Source: Quillaja saponaria (Eukaryota > Streptophyta > Magnoliopsida > Fabales > Quillajaceae). Taken from it: 64,000 nucleotides of DNA. A model generated the notes under the pieces. That model saw only the letters and a program-made list of their open reading frames with translations. It did not search any database and was not told the DNA's origin. Below, in pieces: positions 1 through 12,734 of the stretch. Position numbers and translations under genes: made by a program. The DNA lies in assembly GCA_029379385.1 (NCBI GenBank), contig CM055613.1, forward strand, positions 23,905,652 through 23,969,651. The letters are read 5' to 3'. The stretch's first letter is position 1, and each line of letters opens with the position of its first letter.

Positions 1-27
1 CTAAATGTATCTTATCTTTTGCCTTAG

Positions 28-628
28 TTTGGGATGCAAAGCTATTTTCCTCTTGGGAGGAAAGTCTAGAGAAGATCCTCCCTTGGCAATGTTTCTTCGA
101 AGTGGTGATGCTGTACTCATGGCTGGAGAAGCAAGGGAATGCTTCCATGGTAAGATTGTACCTTCTACTAGTTTGTGCTGTGACTAGCATGAAATCATGA
201 TACATTAGAATTCAGTGTTCTGTGCGTTGTTTTGGTGAAATGTAAATTTTCAGACAGATGATCCAAGTCAATCTATCACTAAAATGGTGACTTCATAGTG
301 TTTGGTATCTGCTCCAAAAATTGATTTGATAACTAATGCGTTTGATCAGGTTTAGGACTTGATGTCCTGTACAATATGTTCATATCAAACCTTACCTAGC
401 CATGCTAAATTTACAATTTTTCTGTTCATGTAATGCCAAGTGGAGTTGGAGAATGACCTTTAATGTAGTAAGGTTGAATGTGGTGCAGGTGTTCCTCGGA
501 TCTTTACAGACAAGGAAAATGCTGAAACCAACGACCTTGAGGTGCATTTCGTACATGAGGATGATCTTTGTTTCTTAAGATACATTAATTCCTCGAGAAT
601 CAACATCAATATTCGACAAGTTTTCTGA
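28..628 (+). CDS. AlkB homolog 1-like 2OG-Fe(II) dioxygenase, last two coding exons (5' partial)
   Basis: Two exons, 28-149 and 489-628, join in phase (acceptor tag at 25-27, donor GTAAG at 150, acceptor CAG at 486-488; stop TGA 626-628). The joined protein shows the ALKBH1 core: AIFLLGG, then MFLRSGD, then ECFHGVPRIF, and ends RININIRQVF. Known for the family: the His of HGVPR is the second iron ligand, and the Arg of the final RxNxxxRQV segment holds 2-oxoglutarate. ALKBH1 enzymes oxidatively demethylate nucleic acids (DNA and tRNA substrates are described). The N-terminal exons with the HxD iron motif lie upstream of the window, so the gene is cut by the window edge and is not truncated biologically as far as can be seen. 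I am sure of the family, less so of the exact subfamily member and substrate. Confidence 0.9.
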
Positions 629-1406
629 GAATTTTTTATTTTTTTAACTGGAGAGTTAGTTCTACTTTATATTATTAGGTTAAAAGTTAAACTTACGCAC
701 AAAAGCTTGTGCAAGTAGAGGTGTTTTATGAGGAAAATATTTATGCGGCATGGCAGAAAATATTTTGTTTTGACATTGATTAATGCCTGATTTTGATTTC
801 AGATTTATTCTGAACTGAAATCTCCCAAAACAGGGAATAGATCAGAGTATGAGAAACGAGAAGTAAAAGGAAAAAAATGTTCATGAATATGCTGATGATA
901 TGCTTAATGTAGCCTAATGATATACATAAGTATATGCTACAACCAGTCACATGTATTAGCTCAAAATTACAAAGTCAAACACCTCTAACAAAACCAATAA
1001 CCGCCAGAAGAAGAAAGCAGCTTCTTGGCTAATTAAAAATTAAAAATTATTGGTTATTTCTGTTTTTCTCCAGGCCCAAAAAGCAAAAAAAAAAAAAATT
1101 TCCAATTAGTCAAAGTTCAAGTGAAAAGATCCCATCACCGTCCAAAAGAGGAGGACTCGTAAGCCCAAACATCCTAGTCTAAGAACCAAGAAGAACAAAC
1201 GAGTGACAAACATCCTTCGCTACTGGCCAAATTCAAAACTTTGTGTAAACCAGCAAAACACACATACCTCGACGTGTACATTTCTACAACCACTTTATTT
1301 CTTCCTTGCATTATAAAACTAATTATTCAAAGTAATTCAGTACCACTAAATAATATAACCCCCACAAAAAAAACTTTTCTCTTTGTTTTTCTGAATCTGC
1401 TACGAA
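629..1406. other. Intergenic: 3' flank of the AlkB gene and upstream region of the Cys-rich gene
   Basis: AT-rich, no coding potential seen. It must contain the 3' UTR of the AlkB-like gene and the promoter and 5' UTR of the gene at 1407. A run of A at 1085-1099 is the only low-complexity element. No clear TATA box can be assigned. Confidence 0.5.
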
Positions 1407-1700
1407 ATGGGTCCGATCGTGTTGAATCAGCTGGCGACAGGACTCAGCATGTTAGCCGGTGCGGTTCTGGTCAAATCGGTGATGGATCAGAAGCCCATGG
1501 CCGGCCAGTTTCCGAGATGTCCGCGTTGCAACGGCACCGGTCGTATCAGCTGCTTGTGCTCGCGCTGGTCAGACGGTGACGTCGGGTGCCGGACATGTGC
1601 CGGGTCAGGTCGCATGGCTTGCAGCAGTTGTGGTGGGACCGGAACTGGACGGCCTTTACCAGCTCAAATCTCCGTAAAGCCTCCGAACCGCCCATCTTAA
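1407..1700 (+). CDS. Small DnaJ-type Cys-rich zinc-finger protein (SSUH2-like)
   Basis: Single-exon reading frame of 97 residues. An N-terminal hydrophobic helix (about residues 5-25, LNQLATGLSMLAGAVLVKS) is followed by a cysteine cluster with CPRCNGTG, CLCSRWSDG, CRTCAGSG and CSSCGGTGTG. These are CxxCxGxG-type repeats as in the zinc-binding domain of DnaJ/Hsp40, but there is no J domain. Plant genomes carry conserved small proteins of this kind, often annotated as DnaJ-related or SSUH2-like and frequently organellar. The N terminus could be an organelle targeting or anchoring segment; this is inference. The local GC content is clearly higher than the flanks, as expected for real coding sequence. 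An overlapping longer frame (1241-1579) is a shadow. Confidence 0.88.
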   Translation: MGPIVLNQLATGLSMLAGAVLVKSVMDQKPMAGQFPRCPRCNGTGRISCLCSRWSDGDVGCRTCAGSGRMACSSCGGTGTGRPLPAQISVKPPNRPS

Positions 1701-2622
1701 TTAACCGGTTCGTCTTCAGATTTGTCCCCTATTTTACCAATACCGTTACCGTTAGATATGTTTATATATTTTTTTCCCCAGTTTCGAATTGAAAAATTAT
1801 GTAAGATTAAGTGCTGGACACTTATTACAGAGAGGGAGAGAGGAGATTAATAAATAGGTGGTAATCAAAATACTGTAATTGAAATTCTTATATACTTTTA
1901 TATGCTACAAGTAAATTTTTGTGTGCTCTGGTTCAAAATTGCTTTAAAAGTTTATCTGGGTCTGCGCTGGTTGATTTTATTTTGTTTTATCAAGCAGATT
2001 ATATAATTGAATTGTATTTTCACGAACTCAATTATGTCATGTGGATTTCATTCAGTGCTGACTACGAATTGAAAAGGTTTATTACAAGATAATTGAAAGA
2101 ATTTTATTGTGGAAGAACACCAAAAGTGGTTTGCTATGGAATTTTTTTCAAGTCATGAAGCCAAATCGATCAGCCAAGGGTCAACAACCTTTGCAACACT
2201 TTTGGGGAGCAACCCTTCATTGCTATTTTAGCTTGACCAATTCAAGCAGAACAATAAATGCAAGTCCATGGTCACGCTGACTTTTCCATTTTAGAATTCA
2301 TATTGGTGCATAACTTAAACGTGCACATTTCTTGTCAATGACAATTAGTGTAGCTGATTTTTACTAAAATTGCTTGATTTCTGAAACTTTTTAAGAAGGT
2401 ACTGTAATTGCGTCTTGTAAATGTAGCATTGGAACTATTTTTTTTCTTTTTCTTACTAAATCTACTTGATATTATCTGTTTGGATGCCAGCTGATCATGC
2501 ATTAGATTGCATCATATAATGCTTCATTTAACACATTAAACAATCCAACCAATTATCAAGTTGATAAGATGATCAATATTTCAATGTTACATGTGAGAGG
2601 GGAACACATTTGTGTAGTTAGA
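1701..2622. other. Intergenic, AT-rich, no gene seen
   Basis: The 3' flank of the Cys-rich gene up to the poly(A) end of the LINE at 2623. No coding potential, tandem repeat or recognisable element was found. Confidence 0.5.
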
Positions 2623-3399
2623 TTTTTTTTTTTGGTTACAAACGGGGCAAAAGCCCAGAAAACAAAAGAAAACTAAGCAACTACTCTGTCGGGTCTAGCA
2701 ACCCCAAGCTGTTCTTCCAGAAGAAGAAAAACCCAAACCACTAGAAGGTTGAAACCAAGAGTGCACCCCTGACTGAGAGAAATACCCAGAGTTAGCAAGT
2801 CAGTCAGCAACTTGGTTGACTTTCCTGTAAACACTATCAATTTTAACCTCCCAGTCCCCCTGAATAATCAGGAAATGGGGATGACAACAGTTTGGATTCT
2901 GAGAAATCATATCAATGATCGTCGTAGAAACAGATTCAAGTTGGATTTTCTGAAGCCCAGATCCTAATCCATCTTCAAACCATGAAAAATACCATACAGT
3001 TCAGTATCCACGTTGGTTCCTCCTCCCAAATTAACTGCAAAACCAGCAATCCATTCCCCCATAATCTAAAAATACCTCCATAACTAACAGCCTTACCATT
3101 CAACTTAGAGGCTCCTCTGTATTAATTTTAATCCAACCAGATTCAGGACCAAGCCAAGAAATAAGAACATCACTTCTGGCAGGTTTAGAGTTACTGCTTT
3201 GCAAAGAAGTCCAAATCATCACAGCTTCATATCCACCAGTTCGCTGACAGGATTAATAGGAATATTAAACTCCTGTTAGAGAAAGAACAACTCTAACAGT
3301 ATGACAGTAGTCCTCCTTATAAACCTCATGTGATTGGGAAGAAGTTTTTGGTGACGGAGAAGCCAAAGAAAGTATTTAATTCTAGGCAAGGTATTAATT

Positions 3400-6327
3400 T
3401 TGCAACAGGTTTTCCAAAATCAGCACAGGAAATACGTTTCCTTTTACTAGCCTAGAGGAAGTAGAGAACATACCATTGTTGGTTAAGCTCCAGAGCCTCT
3501 TACCCTCATACTACTGCACAACGCCAAGAGGAATGACATCAATCTTGTCAACGACATCAGCAGGTAAAGAACTGATTCACAAGATTAGCATTGACCCCAG
3601 TAAAAAGGTCAGCAACTGAAAGCTTCAACAGATTCTTAGGAATATTACCAGTAGCCATGTCAACAAGAACTTCATTACTCAGCCATTTATTGAGCCAGAA
3701 ACTAATATGGTTCACCTTGCCCAATTTCCACTCAGTGCCTTCCTTTCGAAGTTGAACTCCCATTGGAATACTTTTCCAAGTATAAGACTGATAAGGTTTA
3801 TTAACAGCATTCCATAAGTCATTAGATATTTAAGTATTTACTCCTAATGACCTGGACCCACAAAGCCTCCGAATTCTCAAGAATCTTTCACCCAAAATTG
3901 GCCAACATTATCATACTAGTTTCATTCATTTTCTTCAAATCAAGGCCCCCAAACTCTTTAGGTAAAAAAAACTTGATTGCAATTTAGCAGATGAACTTTA
4001 TGAATACTATCAGTATCCCCCTAAAGGAACTACCTCTAAGTATGTCAATATGGTCACAAACTGAATTAGGAATTTTAGTACTTTGCATAGTATAAAGATA
4101 GCTGAGGAGGAAGCTTGAATTAGGGTTGCTCTCTCAGCCAAAGAAAGATGTTTAAGTTTCCATCCTACAAGTTTTTGTTAAACTCTATCATGGACTTCCT
4201 TATTGGTGTTTTGGAATAAAATAAAAAATAGAATCATGAATTCTCCAAATCAATTCATTTTAAATGAATTCTTTTATTTGGAATAAAAATCACACTTATG
4301 GAATTTCAATCTAATACTCTTCTTTAGAACAAATGAGAATTTATTTTAATTTAAGTATTTTTTATCCATATTGTCTTCATTTTATTAAATTAGCATTGAT
4401 CAACTAAAAGTATAAAAACTGCAAGATTAATTGTTATTTGATGAACAAAAGACAAGTTAAGAGGAAAAAACTTGAAGTTGGTTAAATGAACATGTGAGAT
4501 GAAGTAGTGGTGCTCATTATAGATTTATCTAAGTGAAAAACATGGATTATACTAAATGAATTTCATTTTCACAAAATAAAATCCAACCTATTTGGTGTGG
4601 AATTCATAATTGAATAAAATGTGAATTTCAAATAAACTTCTTGTGTTTGTCATGTATATCCAGTTGGGCCAAAGTTTCGCGGTGGGACCTGTTAAATAAT
4701 TACAACTCGAGAGAGAATTGAAAAATAAGTTTTAGTTCACAAAGCGAAGGATGTAGGCTAGATTAAGTTTTTTCGAGTAGACACTTGTATTTTCTCTAAG
4801 AACATAGTAGTAAATCTCAAACTCTTTAGTGATGGCATAGGCTAAATTAAGCAAAACCTTGATACATTTTGTGTTCTTTATTTTGCTTGTTTTCATTTTT
4901 CAGTTTTTAGATTTCATCTTATTCTCACTTCTGTTTTAATAAATCTTCATTTAAATTCTATGCTATTTTATTTGCTCCAAACATAAAAAGTGTAGAATTC
5001 AGTTCAAATGAAATAAATTCCATACTTTTTAAAAAAAATTCAAACTCACCCTGTCAGTATTCTTATTAACTTTCTTATAGATAAGAGCAACTCCAAGATG
5101 CTTTCCAATATTTAAAGTGAGATTCATATGGGCTTGTCTAATACCCTCCCTTATACTATAAGCAAAAGAAAGACTTGGGATTTAGCAGTAGTTACACTTA
5201 GACCAGAAACAATAAAAATTGTTAAAGACAACCCTACACCATATCAACATGATCAACAGAAGCTACTGGAAAAAGAAGAAGATCCTTGGCAAAAAACAAA
5301 TGGTGGAGACAAGGTTCATATCTAGAAGTTTTCACAGGTTTCCAGAGTCCTCCAAAAATAGCCTCATGAACCAAGTGGCCTAACTTCTCCATACGAAGGA
5401 CAAAAAGGTAAGGAGAGAGAGGATCTCCTTGTCTAAGATCTCTTTGAGCATCGAAACACGCAGTTTTCTCACTATTCCATAAAGCAGAGTCTGACAATAG
5501 TCACACATATCATACTCAAATTGATCTAATGCTGAGGAAACCCATCAACACATAAGACTGCTCTAATAAAACTCCATTTCACCATGTCATAAGCTTTTTC
5601 AATGTTAACCTTCCAGATAGCTCCCCCTACCTTGCCTTTGGCCTATGCTTAAAAGTATGCAGAATCTCCTGCATAATAATGATATTATCACTTCTAAAAA
5701 TGCCAGGGATAGAACTTTTTTGGCAACATTACACAAACCAATAGTACTAAAATGCCTTGCCTATTCAAGTTTATCTGTCTTAGGAATAAGAGTAATAAGA
5801 GTATCATTAAGACCATTTGGCATATCCCCATGAGTAAAGAAATCGGGAACCATTTGAGTGACATGATCCTTAACATTATCCCAATATTCCTGATAGAAAG
5901 TTGCTTGAAAGTCATCAAGACTAGGAGCTTTAAAAGCATCTATGGAAATGACAGCCTGCTTAATCTCACTCTGAGAGATCACCATTCTAAATCTTCTCAA
6001 TTCAATATCAGATAAAGTAGGAAAAGTGAAAAAGGAACTGATGCCATTAAAAGGACAATCAGCATTAGTTGCCATATATAAATCCTTGAAATAGTTAACC
6101 ACCAAACCCTTCAAACTGTCATGATCAACCACCCAAACACCATTATTATCTTTAAGGGAATGAACTTTATTTCTTCTTCTTCTAATTAAAGTAGAGGTAT
6201 GATAACATTTAGTGTTCTTATCCCCAAGCTTAATCCACTTATCCATTGACTTTTGAAACCAGACGATTTCCTCCTGCTCAATGATAGAATTGAATTGCAT
6301 CACCGAGTCCTTTTCTAGTCTGACCAA
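3400..6327 (-). pseudogene. LINE reverse transcriptase remnant
   Basis: Minus strand. Frame 5761-6327 is the linker and start of the RT domain (WIKLGDKNTKCYH, then a stretch ending at TLIPKTD). Frame 5234-5497 contains RQGDPLSPYLFVL and the catalytic loop, which reads FFAKDLLLF where an active enzyme has FADD. The frame at 3557-3763 is the C-terminal zf-RVT-like part (ISFWLNKWL). RT coding is interrupted between about 5050 and 4200 by AT-rich DNA unlike the rest. The enzyme cannot be active. Confidence 0.8.
4210..5040. repeat. AT-rich insertion inside the LINE, possible MITE-like element
   Basis: LINE-like sequence seems to stop near 4210 and resume near 5040. The segment between is strongly AT-rich and has no coding frame. 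Its ends show weak inverted similarity: TGTTTTGGAATAAAATA at the left and, on the opposite strand, ATGTTTGGAGCAAATAAAATA near 4975. A similar TGTTTGGAACAAATT end occurs in the element at 27634. Family and exact borders are not settled. Confidence 0.4.
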
Positions 6328-6329
6328 AA

Positions 6330-7290
6330 ACTGATTGAACTTTTTACATAAAGAAGCTTGAATGCCTTTTAATCTGCCAAGAAGAACTTTTCCTTCTTAT
6401 GAATATTCCCAAAGACATCTTTATTCAAAGCTTTTTTAGAAAAAAGTGAACAGCATAACAAGAATATATTCCTTATTAGTAGACCAAAAATCTTTGATAA
6501 CACTAAAGAATTTCTCATGACAGAACCAAGAAGCTTCAAAATGAAAAGGTTTTAAAACTGAAGAAGGAGGGGGCTTACCCTGTAGATTAACCAAGATGGG
6601 GCAATGATCAGACCTAAATCTACGCAATGTTGCACCAAGGCTTCAGGAAAAAGGTGCCTCCGTTCAGTGTTGCAAATACCTTTATCCAATCTTTTCTGGA
6701 TGAGGCTAACTAAGTTCCTTTTATTAGGCCATGTAAATTTAGGACCAGAAAATCCTAAATCAATCATCTCATTCTTATTAAACCATCTACTGATACCAAA
6801 ACCACCATTAGACACCACATTAGGATTGGAAGTCCTAGAGTGGTCCAGAATATCATTAAAATCACCAATAACTAAGATAAATCCTAAGTTTTGAATTGAT
6901 CATCCATAAAGCTCCAAAACTCCCCCTCCCCTCTAGGATAAGAGGGAGTAATATAGACAACAGTTAGCATCCAGTTACAACCTCTTGGATTACTAACCAT
7001 ATCATTAATTTCCTGAGTATAAGAAGCAACAACCTTAATTATTTCTTAAAAATCATTCTAGAGAAGCTAGATACCCCAACTGAAGGCCACAACATCAATT
7101 CTGTAAGGGTCAGAAACACCCAATCTACCTATAACATCAATAGCTTTCCTGAAATTAACTCTGGTCTTCACCAAAACAATCACATTGGGCCTATGGTTTC
7201 TAAAAGGATCTAAAGAAGAAGTCAAGAAAGACTTACTTCCCAGCACCTATCATATTCCATATTATTATATTAATCAGAAAAATAAATGAA
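6330..7290 (-). pseudogene. LINE endonuclease (APE-type) remnant
   Basis: Minus strand. The N-terminal signature of plant L1 endonucleases (xxWNxxGAG) is visible as IIIWNMIGAGK near 7260. Further on, the frame at 6552-6818 carries DLGFSGPKFTWPN, which is the typical DLGFxGxxFTWxN segment, and 6436-6627 has the RRFRSDHCPILVNL segment with the conserved SDHxP. These are parts of the exonuclease-endonuclease-phosphatase fold that nicks target DNA. Several stops and shifts lie between them. Confidence 0.75.
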
Positions 7291-8396
7291 GATAAATGGA
7301 ACAAACAAAAGCACTAGGACTTAACGCATAATGGAGCAGAAGTTTTCTTGTCAGCATCAATGTTCAACTAGCTCACCTTGGATCTAATTGCTGGACCAGC
7401 ATTTTCCAAAACATTGCTTACTCCAGCAAACATAATTATGGGTCAGGCCCTTGGATTGTAGTAGAATCCAATTCTCCCTAGCACTGGAATCAACAATATA
7501 AATATCAACAAGAACCTAGCTCCCTTTTAAAGTTTTCAAGGCCACTTCCATATTATCACCATCAGGATCTGTTTCATAAGTAGCTTAATACATGAAATTG
7601 GAAATTATCTGAGATGTAAATCATTTTCAAAGGAAGGGCTTGCTGAGTCCTTTGTCTTACTTTGGGCTTTAACCTGAAAAATAGATTTTGTCTTTAGTTG
7701 AATTTTGATGGTACTTCTGATATGTTACTTACAAGTCATAAATTTCTTAGAGTTATCATATCCAACATGGAAAATGGACTTTTTGTTGCTCATGTCTTTC
7801 AACCAAAATAGTCTTGGAAAGAAGTACTTGGGAAGCAACAGTTGAAGGAGCTGCATATGTAGGTCAATGAGTGACTCAAGTATATGGGAAAGATTCTCTT
7901 CATCCACCAGATGTTGAATATGGAGCCACCATCAGTATCTGAAGCCTGTTGCTTCCTTTCTAGAAAAGCCTTAGGCACTTCCTTCTTATCCTACCAATCT
8001 AGGCCTTCTTCCCCTTTAAAGCACAATCATCCAATCTCTAAACTCAGTTTTAGAAGCACAAGCCTCCTCTGATTCATCATTGTTAACAGAAGTCTGGCAA
8101 TAATTTGTAGTAGAAAATCTAAACCCCCCACTATCTCCATCCACCGCATTATATGCAGACTTGGGCAATTGAAGCAAATTATATGGAAACTTTCATATTC
8201 AATCCTTCTCCACCTTTTACCTACCTTAATCTTGGGAACAAAATGTTTATCAAGCTCAATCTCAATACAAATTCTTACAAACTTACCTCTATCAGAACCT
8301 TGGGTGGCCTTATCTATATGCAGAATTTTTCCAATTTAACTAACACTTTCAAACAAAACCTCATATTAAAAGTACTGAATAGGAGTTTAGGAAATC

Positions 8397-8971
8397 TTAT
8401 CCATACAACAGTTTTCTCAATTTTCTCCTTCGCACGCTGAAATTCTGGCTTATATATTTCATAGTGAGATAATGCCTGACAATGATCCAAGGGCCATTCA
8501 TAAGCACATGGTGCATATTCGCAGCATAGTTCAACTGCAAAATAAAGTAATCACATCCTAGGTCAATCAGCTTTAAATCACCTTTCAATTTTCATTTCTA
8601 TATTAACCTGTTAAAGAAATAACTATAAGACTTGCTTCGACCAAGCAATTTTGCAAACAGAGGACCCTCAAGGTTGACGAAGTTTCTCTAGTTCTAAAAT
8701 ATGAATATGCACCATCATCCTCCTCCGCTCCACCATCCTCCTCCGCTCCACCATCATCATCGGATGAATCTCCATCTGGAACCCATTTCGCAACAATGCC
8801 GACAGAACCACCTTTCAATCTATCCTTATACGAATCAAAGCTAATAGGTACAAACCCAGTAGAAGAACGCAATAGATTATCTTCAAAACTAGGAGAGGAA
8901 GACTTCGTTTGAACATCCATAGGACCTTTATCAGTCTCAACCGACCAAAACATCTTTTTTTTCTTATTCAC
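8397..8971 (-). pseudogene. LINE ORF1 remnant with DUF4283-like domain
   Basis: Two minus-strand frames join across a frameshift near 8600. The first (8603-8971) contains an acidic tandem repeat (EEDGGA units, from a 15-bp direct repeat near 8718-8752). The second (8397-8588) carries the DUF4283 signature: GDLKLIDLGCDYFIL, then VLMNGPWIIVRHYL. In plant L1 elements this domain sits in the first ORF (gag-like, nucleic acid binding) upstream of the zinc knuckle. No intact zinc knuckle was seen downstream. Non-functional. Confidence 0.75.
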
Positions 8972-9000
8972 AAGAGGATCAACATTAAAAATCGACGAGA

Positions 9001-9433
9001 ATTACCATCACCCATGTAAACAACCGAGAGCGACCACAGATAGCGCACAATAAGATAGGCTAGGTGTATGATAAGAACATTATTTACAAGAAGCGTACAG
9101 TAAGAGCCACTTAATTATCGTACGTCGAGCTAGAGAGTGTTAGAGCGTTTGTGTTCTTTGTTTAATGGTTAGACTATGAGAAATTCAAATTAGAGACTCA
9201 AATTTGATTCTTAGTATAATCAATAAGGATAGCTAGTGAGCTATACATGTTTAGATTTTAATAGAAGTCACCTAAATACCTATCTAGTTTAATTCACATA
9301 CATTGGTACCCTAAGCACAAATGACATTGATACCCTGAACTTACATCCAAGACTCTCTGCTTTTTAAAAAGTCAGTATGTGTACATTTAATCATCATTCT
9401 ATTGCAAATTAGAAACTCTAATGACATAAACAT
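9001..9433. other. Intergenic DNA between the LINE and the copia element
   Basis: AT-rich, no coding potential. It may include the 5' UTR of the LINE. Nothing else can be supported. Confidence 0.4.
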
Positions 9434-10069
9434 TGTTAGGAGTTATAAGAGTATTTTTGTAATTTTAACACTCTGGCCATACATATAAATATATGACTAT
9501 AGAGGACTTGGTTATGCTCTTTGTTTCTGCCTCTTTACTTTCTCTTTCTACTTTCTCTCGCTTCTTCTCTCATTAACTTCACATGGTATCAAAGCAAGGG
9601 TGACCTATCCTTAAGCATCCCTGGTATTTTATTCATTGGCTTCAAATACGGAAAATTATCTTCTTTGTTTTTTCCTATAGAAAACAGTTTTTTTTTTTTT
9701 TTCCTTTTAAGAAAAGAAAAAGCATCAAGCTTGAGAGTTGTTTCTGTCTGCTGGCCTTCTATTTTTGGATGGGCTGATTTTATTGTAAAGTGCGGCAGTT
9801 TCTGAATGAAATTAAACTACTACCCTAATTTCAAAAATTCCTCATGCTATGCAAGTTCTATTTCTCTGTTGACTTCTTGTTTTTTGAGAGTGTTCACGTT
9901 TTAGCATAATTATGATCAGGTTTGAGGATATTCTTTTGGCTGTATTCCTTATTTTGTGGTTCTTGAGTAAGGGAAGTACTTTTTAATTATATTCCAAGGG
10001 AGGATGTTTATTTTTGGCCAAGTCCCAAGGGAGGAGTGGTTGGTTTTGTGTTTATTGTTAAGGACTGAA

Positions 10070-10830
10070 CTGATGGCGTATGGAGCTTCACCCAATGAAT
10101 CATCTAAAAATACTATTTCTGAACTTTTATCATCAAGAATTACGGATAGGAAACTGAATGGTGATAACTACCTTCAATGGAAAAAGTTTATTAAGTTGCA
10201 TTTGACTGATATAGATAAGCAGCACCACTTGCTTTTAGATCCTCCTTCTGCATCTGATGCTCGTGCAAAATAATGGATTTGTGATGATGTCAGATATTCT
10301 CTCAAATGCTAAACTCTGAAGAATGGTGTAGTAGATCTAGTCACTCATCTTAATATAATGAAGGAGTTTTGGGATTATTTGAATATGTTGTACTATGACA
10401 AACACAATGTGTCTCTCATTTATGGTTTATCTCAAGAGATCTATAGAGTGGAAAGGGGCAGTAGAAGTGTGTCTCAGTATTTTCTTGACTTTAAGAAGGT
10501 ATATGAATAATTGAATCTTCTTCTTCCAATCACTGCTGATGTAAAAAAGATGCAAAAGCAACGAGAACAATTGGTTGTTATGTGTTTTTTAGCAAGTTTA
10601 GGAACAAAATATGAGACAGTTCTTGCTCCAATTATGAGAGGTACAGTGGTGGCATCTCTAACTGATACTCTTACTCGTGCTTTGAGGGTATTTCGTGATA
10701 GTACTCGTGATGGTTCTCACATTGATTCCACCAATAAGTCTGCATTTGTTAGTCAGACAACTGGTCAAAGTGGTGGAAGGAATGGTGGCCATGGTTCTCG
10801 TGGAGGTAGAGGCAGTCGGAGGAGGTGGTA
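10070..10830 (+). pseudogene. Copia gag remnant
   Basis: Frame 10004-10273 has the gag start typical of plant copia: SSRITDRKLNGDNYLQWKK, with the LNGxNYxxW motif. Frame 10511-10831 continues with a UBN2-like segment and a Gly/Arg-rich tail (GGRNGGHGSRGGRGSRRR). A possible zinc-knuckle start (CYHCG) follows in another frame near 10880. The parts are separated by stops at 10271 and 10508. Confidence 0.75.
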
Positions 10831-11124
10831 GAGGCCAAAGTTATGACGGTTATGATAATACTGGCTCTACTCATTCTTGTTATCATTGTGGTGCAGTACA
10901 CAACATATTTATTGAAAATTACATGGTAAACCTCAGTCATCCAGCTATGCTAATGCAGTTGGCAGTTATGAGATAGTAGAGCAGTCACCTTTATCTTAGT
11001 TAATAGAATCAAAGATAGTTGTGATGTCAAATGATGAATATTCCCGTTACATGCAATATCAAATTTCTAATCAGCCATCATTTTTTGCCATTGCTACTCC
11101 GGTCCAAACATGTAATCCTACTGC

Positions 11125-12333
11125 ATGTCTTTCCATGACTCTGGGGCATCTGATCATATGACTAGAAATTCAGGTATCTTTTCCTCTTTTACACATTCTA
11201 ATTCTTTCCCTGGTGTCACTTTAACTAATGGGTCAACATCCACTATAAAGGGAATTGGTTCTGTTAATCCTAATTCCGGTCTTTCACTTTCGTCTGTGTT
11301 TTTTTGCCAAAATTTACATTTAATATTATGTTTCTTAGTAAAATGTGCACTAAATTGCTCAGTGTTGTTTCTTCCTAATATTTGTATCTTTCAGGATCTT
11401 AAGACGAGGAGGACGATTGGTACAGGGCATGAGTCTACTGGTCTCTACATTCTCAATGATGTCCCAACTCCTATTCCTTCTCTTGTTGCATGTCCCATTG
11501 TTGTCTCAACCCTGCAAATCCATTCATCTTTAAACAGCTTCAATAAAAATGGTTCTAGTTTGAGTCATCTATCTAGTTTAGAATGCGAGTCTTGTCAATT
11601 TAGGAAACATCATCATGTGTCTTATCCTTCTAGAGTCAACAAGAGGTCTGTGCGCCCATTTGAGTTAATTCATTTTAATGTCTGGCTGTCCAAGTCTTAT
11701 AACGTCAACATTGGGATTCAAATATTTTGTTACTTTTGTCAATGATTTTTCTTGAGTTACATAGAGTTATTTATTGAAAAATTGTTATGCATTGTTCTTT
11801 TTTTTCTTTTTTTGTGTGCATTTAGTGCTGAAACAAGGAGCCAATTTGGTTTTCATGTTCAAATACTTCGAACTAATAATGCTAAATAATATTTCTCATA
11901 TCCTTTCTCACCTTATATGAAACATAATGGCTTGATTCATCAGTCTTCTTGTATAGATACTCCGCAACAAAATGGTGTTGCTATTGAAAAAAAAAAAAGG
12001 CATTTATTAGAAGTTTCCCGGGCTATGCTTTTTTATATGAATGTTCCTAAGATCCATTGGGCAGATGCAATCTTGACCACATGTTACTTTATTAATCACA
12101 TGCCTTCTTCTGTTCTTCTTGGTCAAATTCTGTATTCAGTTTTATGTCCTTCCAAATCCTTATTTCCTTTGTCCTTAAAAATTTATGGATGTGTTTGTTT
12201 TGTGCGTGATTATCGTCCTGTATTTCTAAGCTTGATCCTAAAACTCGGTTATTCTTCTACTCAAAAAAGGCTATTGAAGTTATTCTCCAGAGTTGAAGTG
12301 CTTCTTTGTTTTTGCAGATGTTACTTTTTTTAG
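11125..12333 (+). pseudogene. Copia protease and integrase remnant
   Basis: Frame 11125-11745 starts with the aspartic protease signature HDSGASDHMTRN and then shows the pre-integrase zinc-binding region (CESCQFRKHHH). Frame 11917-12333 has the integrase core end: TPQQNGVAIEKKKRHLLEV, where active copies read QNGVxERKNRHLLE. The stretch between is broken by stops and a T-rich expansion at 11790-11815. Confidence 0.8.
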
Positions 12334-12734
12334 TCTACATCTTACTTCTTAAAATCTCACTCCCTAATCGATTTGGATATTGATTTTTTCTTGTATATTG
12401 TATCTCACACCATTACGAACCAACTTCCACACCTGTTTCTAAACTTGAAATACGCTTGTATAACTTTCGCAAGAGGAACCGAGTTGCTAGCACTACCGAC
12501 TCTGCTGCCCAACCATCGGAATCCACATCTGCAGATCTAGTGCCACTTGAGTACATTATACCTTAAACTACTTCTGTTCCTTCTGAGTTGGATGTTCATG
12601 TTGCCCAATAGAAAGGTAAGCGTTTTGTACAAGCCATCCTATCCCTTATTTTGTTTCCTATGATTGTTTATCTTCGTCATTTCAGTCTTTTGTGACTACT
12701 ATTAATACTCATCCTCTTTCAAAGACAATATCTC

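Larger units (their letters stand above)
2623..9000 (-). mobile_element. Decayed L1-type non-LTR retrotransposon (LINE), minus strand
   Basis: Read on the minus strand, coding traces run in LINE order: an ORF1 with a DUF4283-like domain (about 8970-8400), an endonuclease, a reverse transcriptase, and an RNase H end (ADxLA-type motif near 2810, interrupted by a stop). The element ends at 2634 followed by an 11-nt run of T on the plus strand (2623-2633), that is, a poly(A) tail, which is diagnostic for LINE integration. Many stops and frameshifts make it inactive. The 5' end is estimated from where ORF1 coding fades (about 9000); no target-site duplication could be picked out by eye. Confidence 0.85.
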
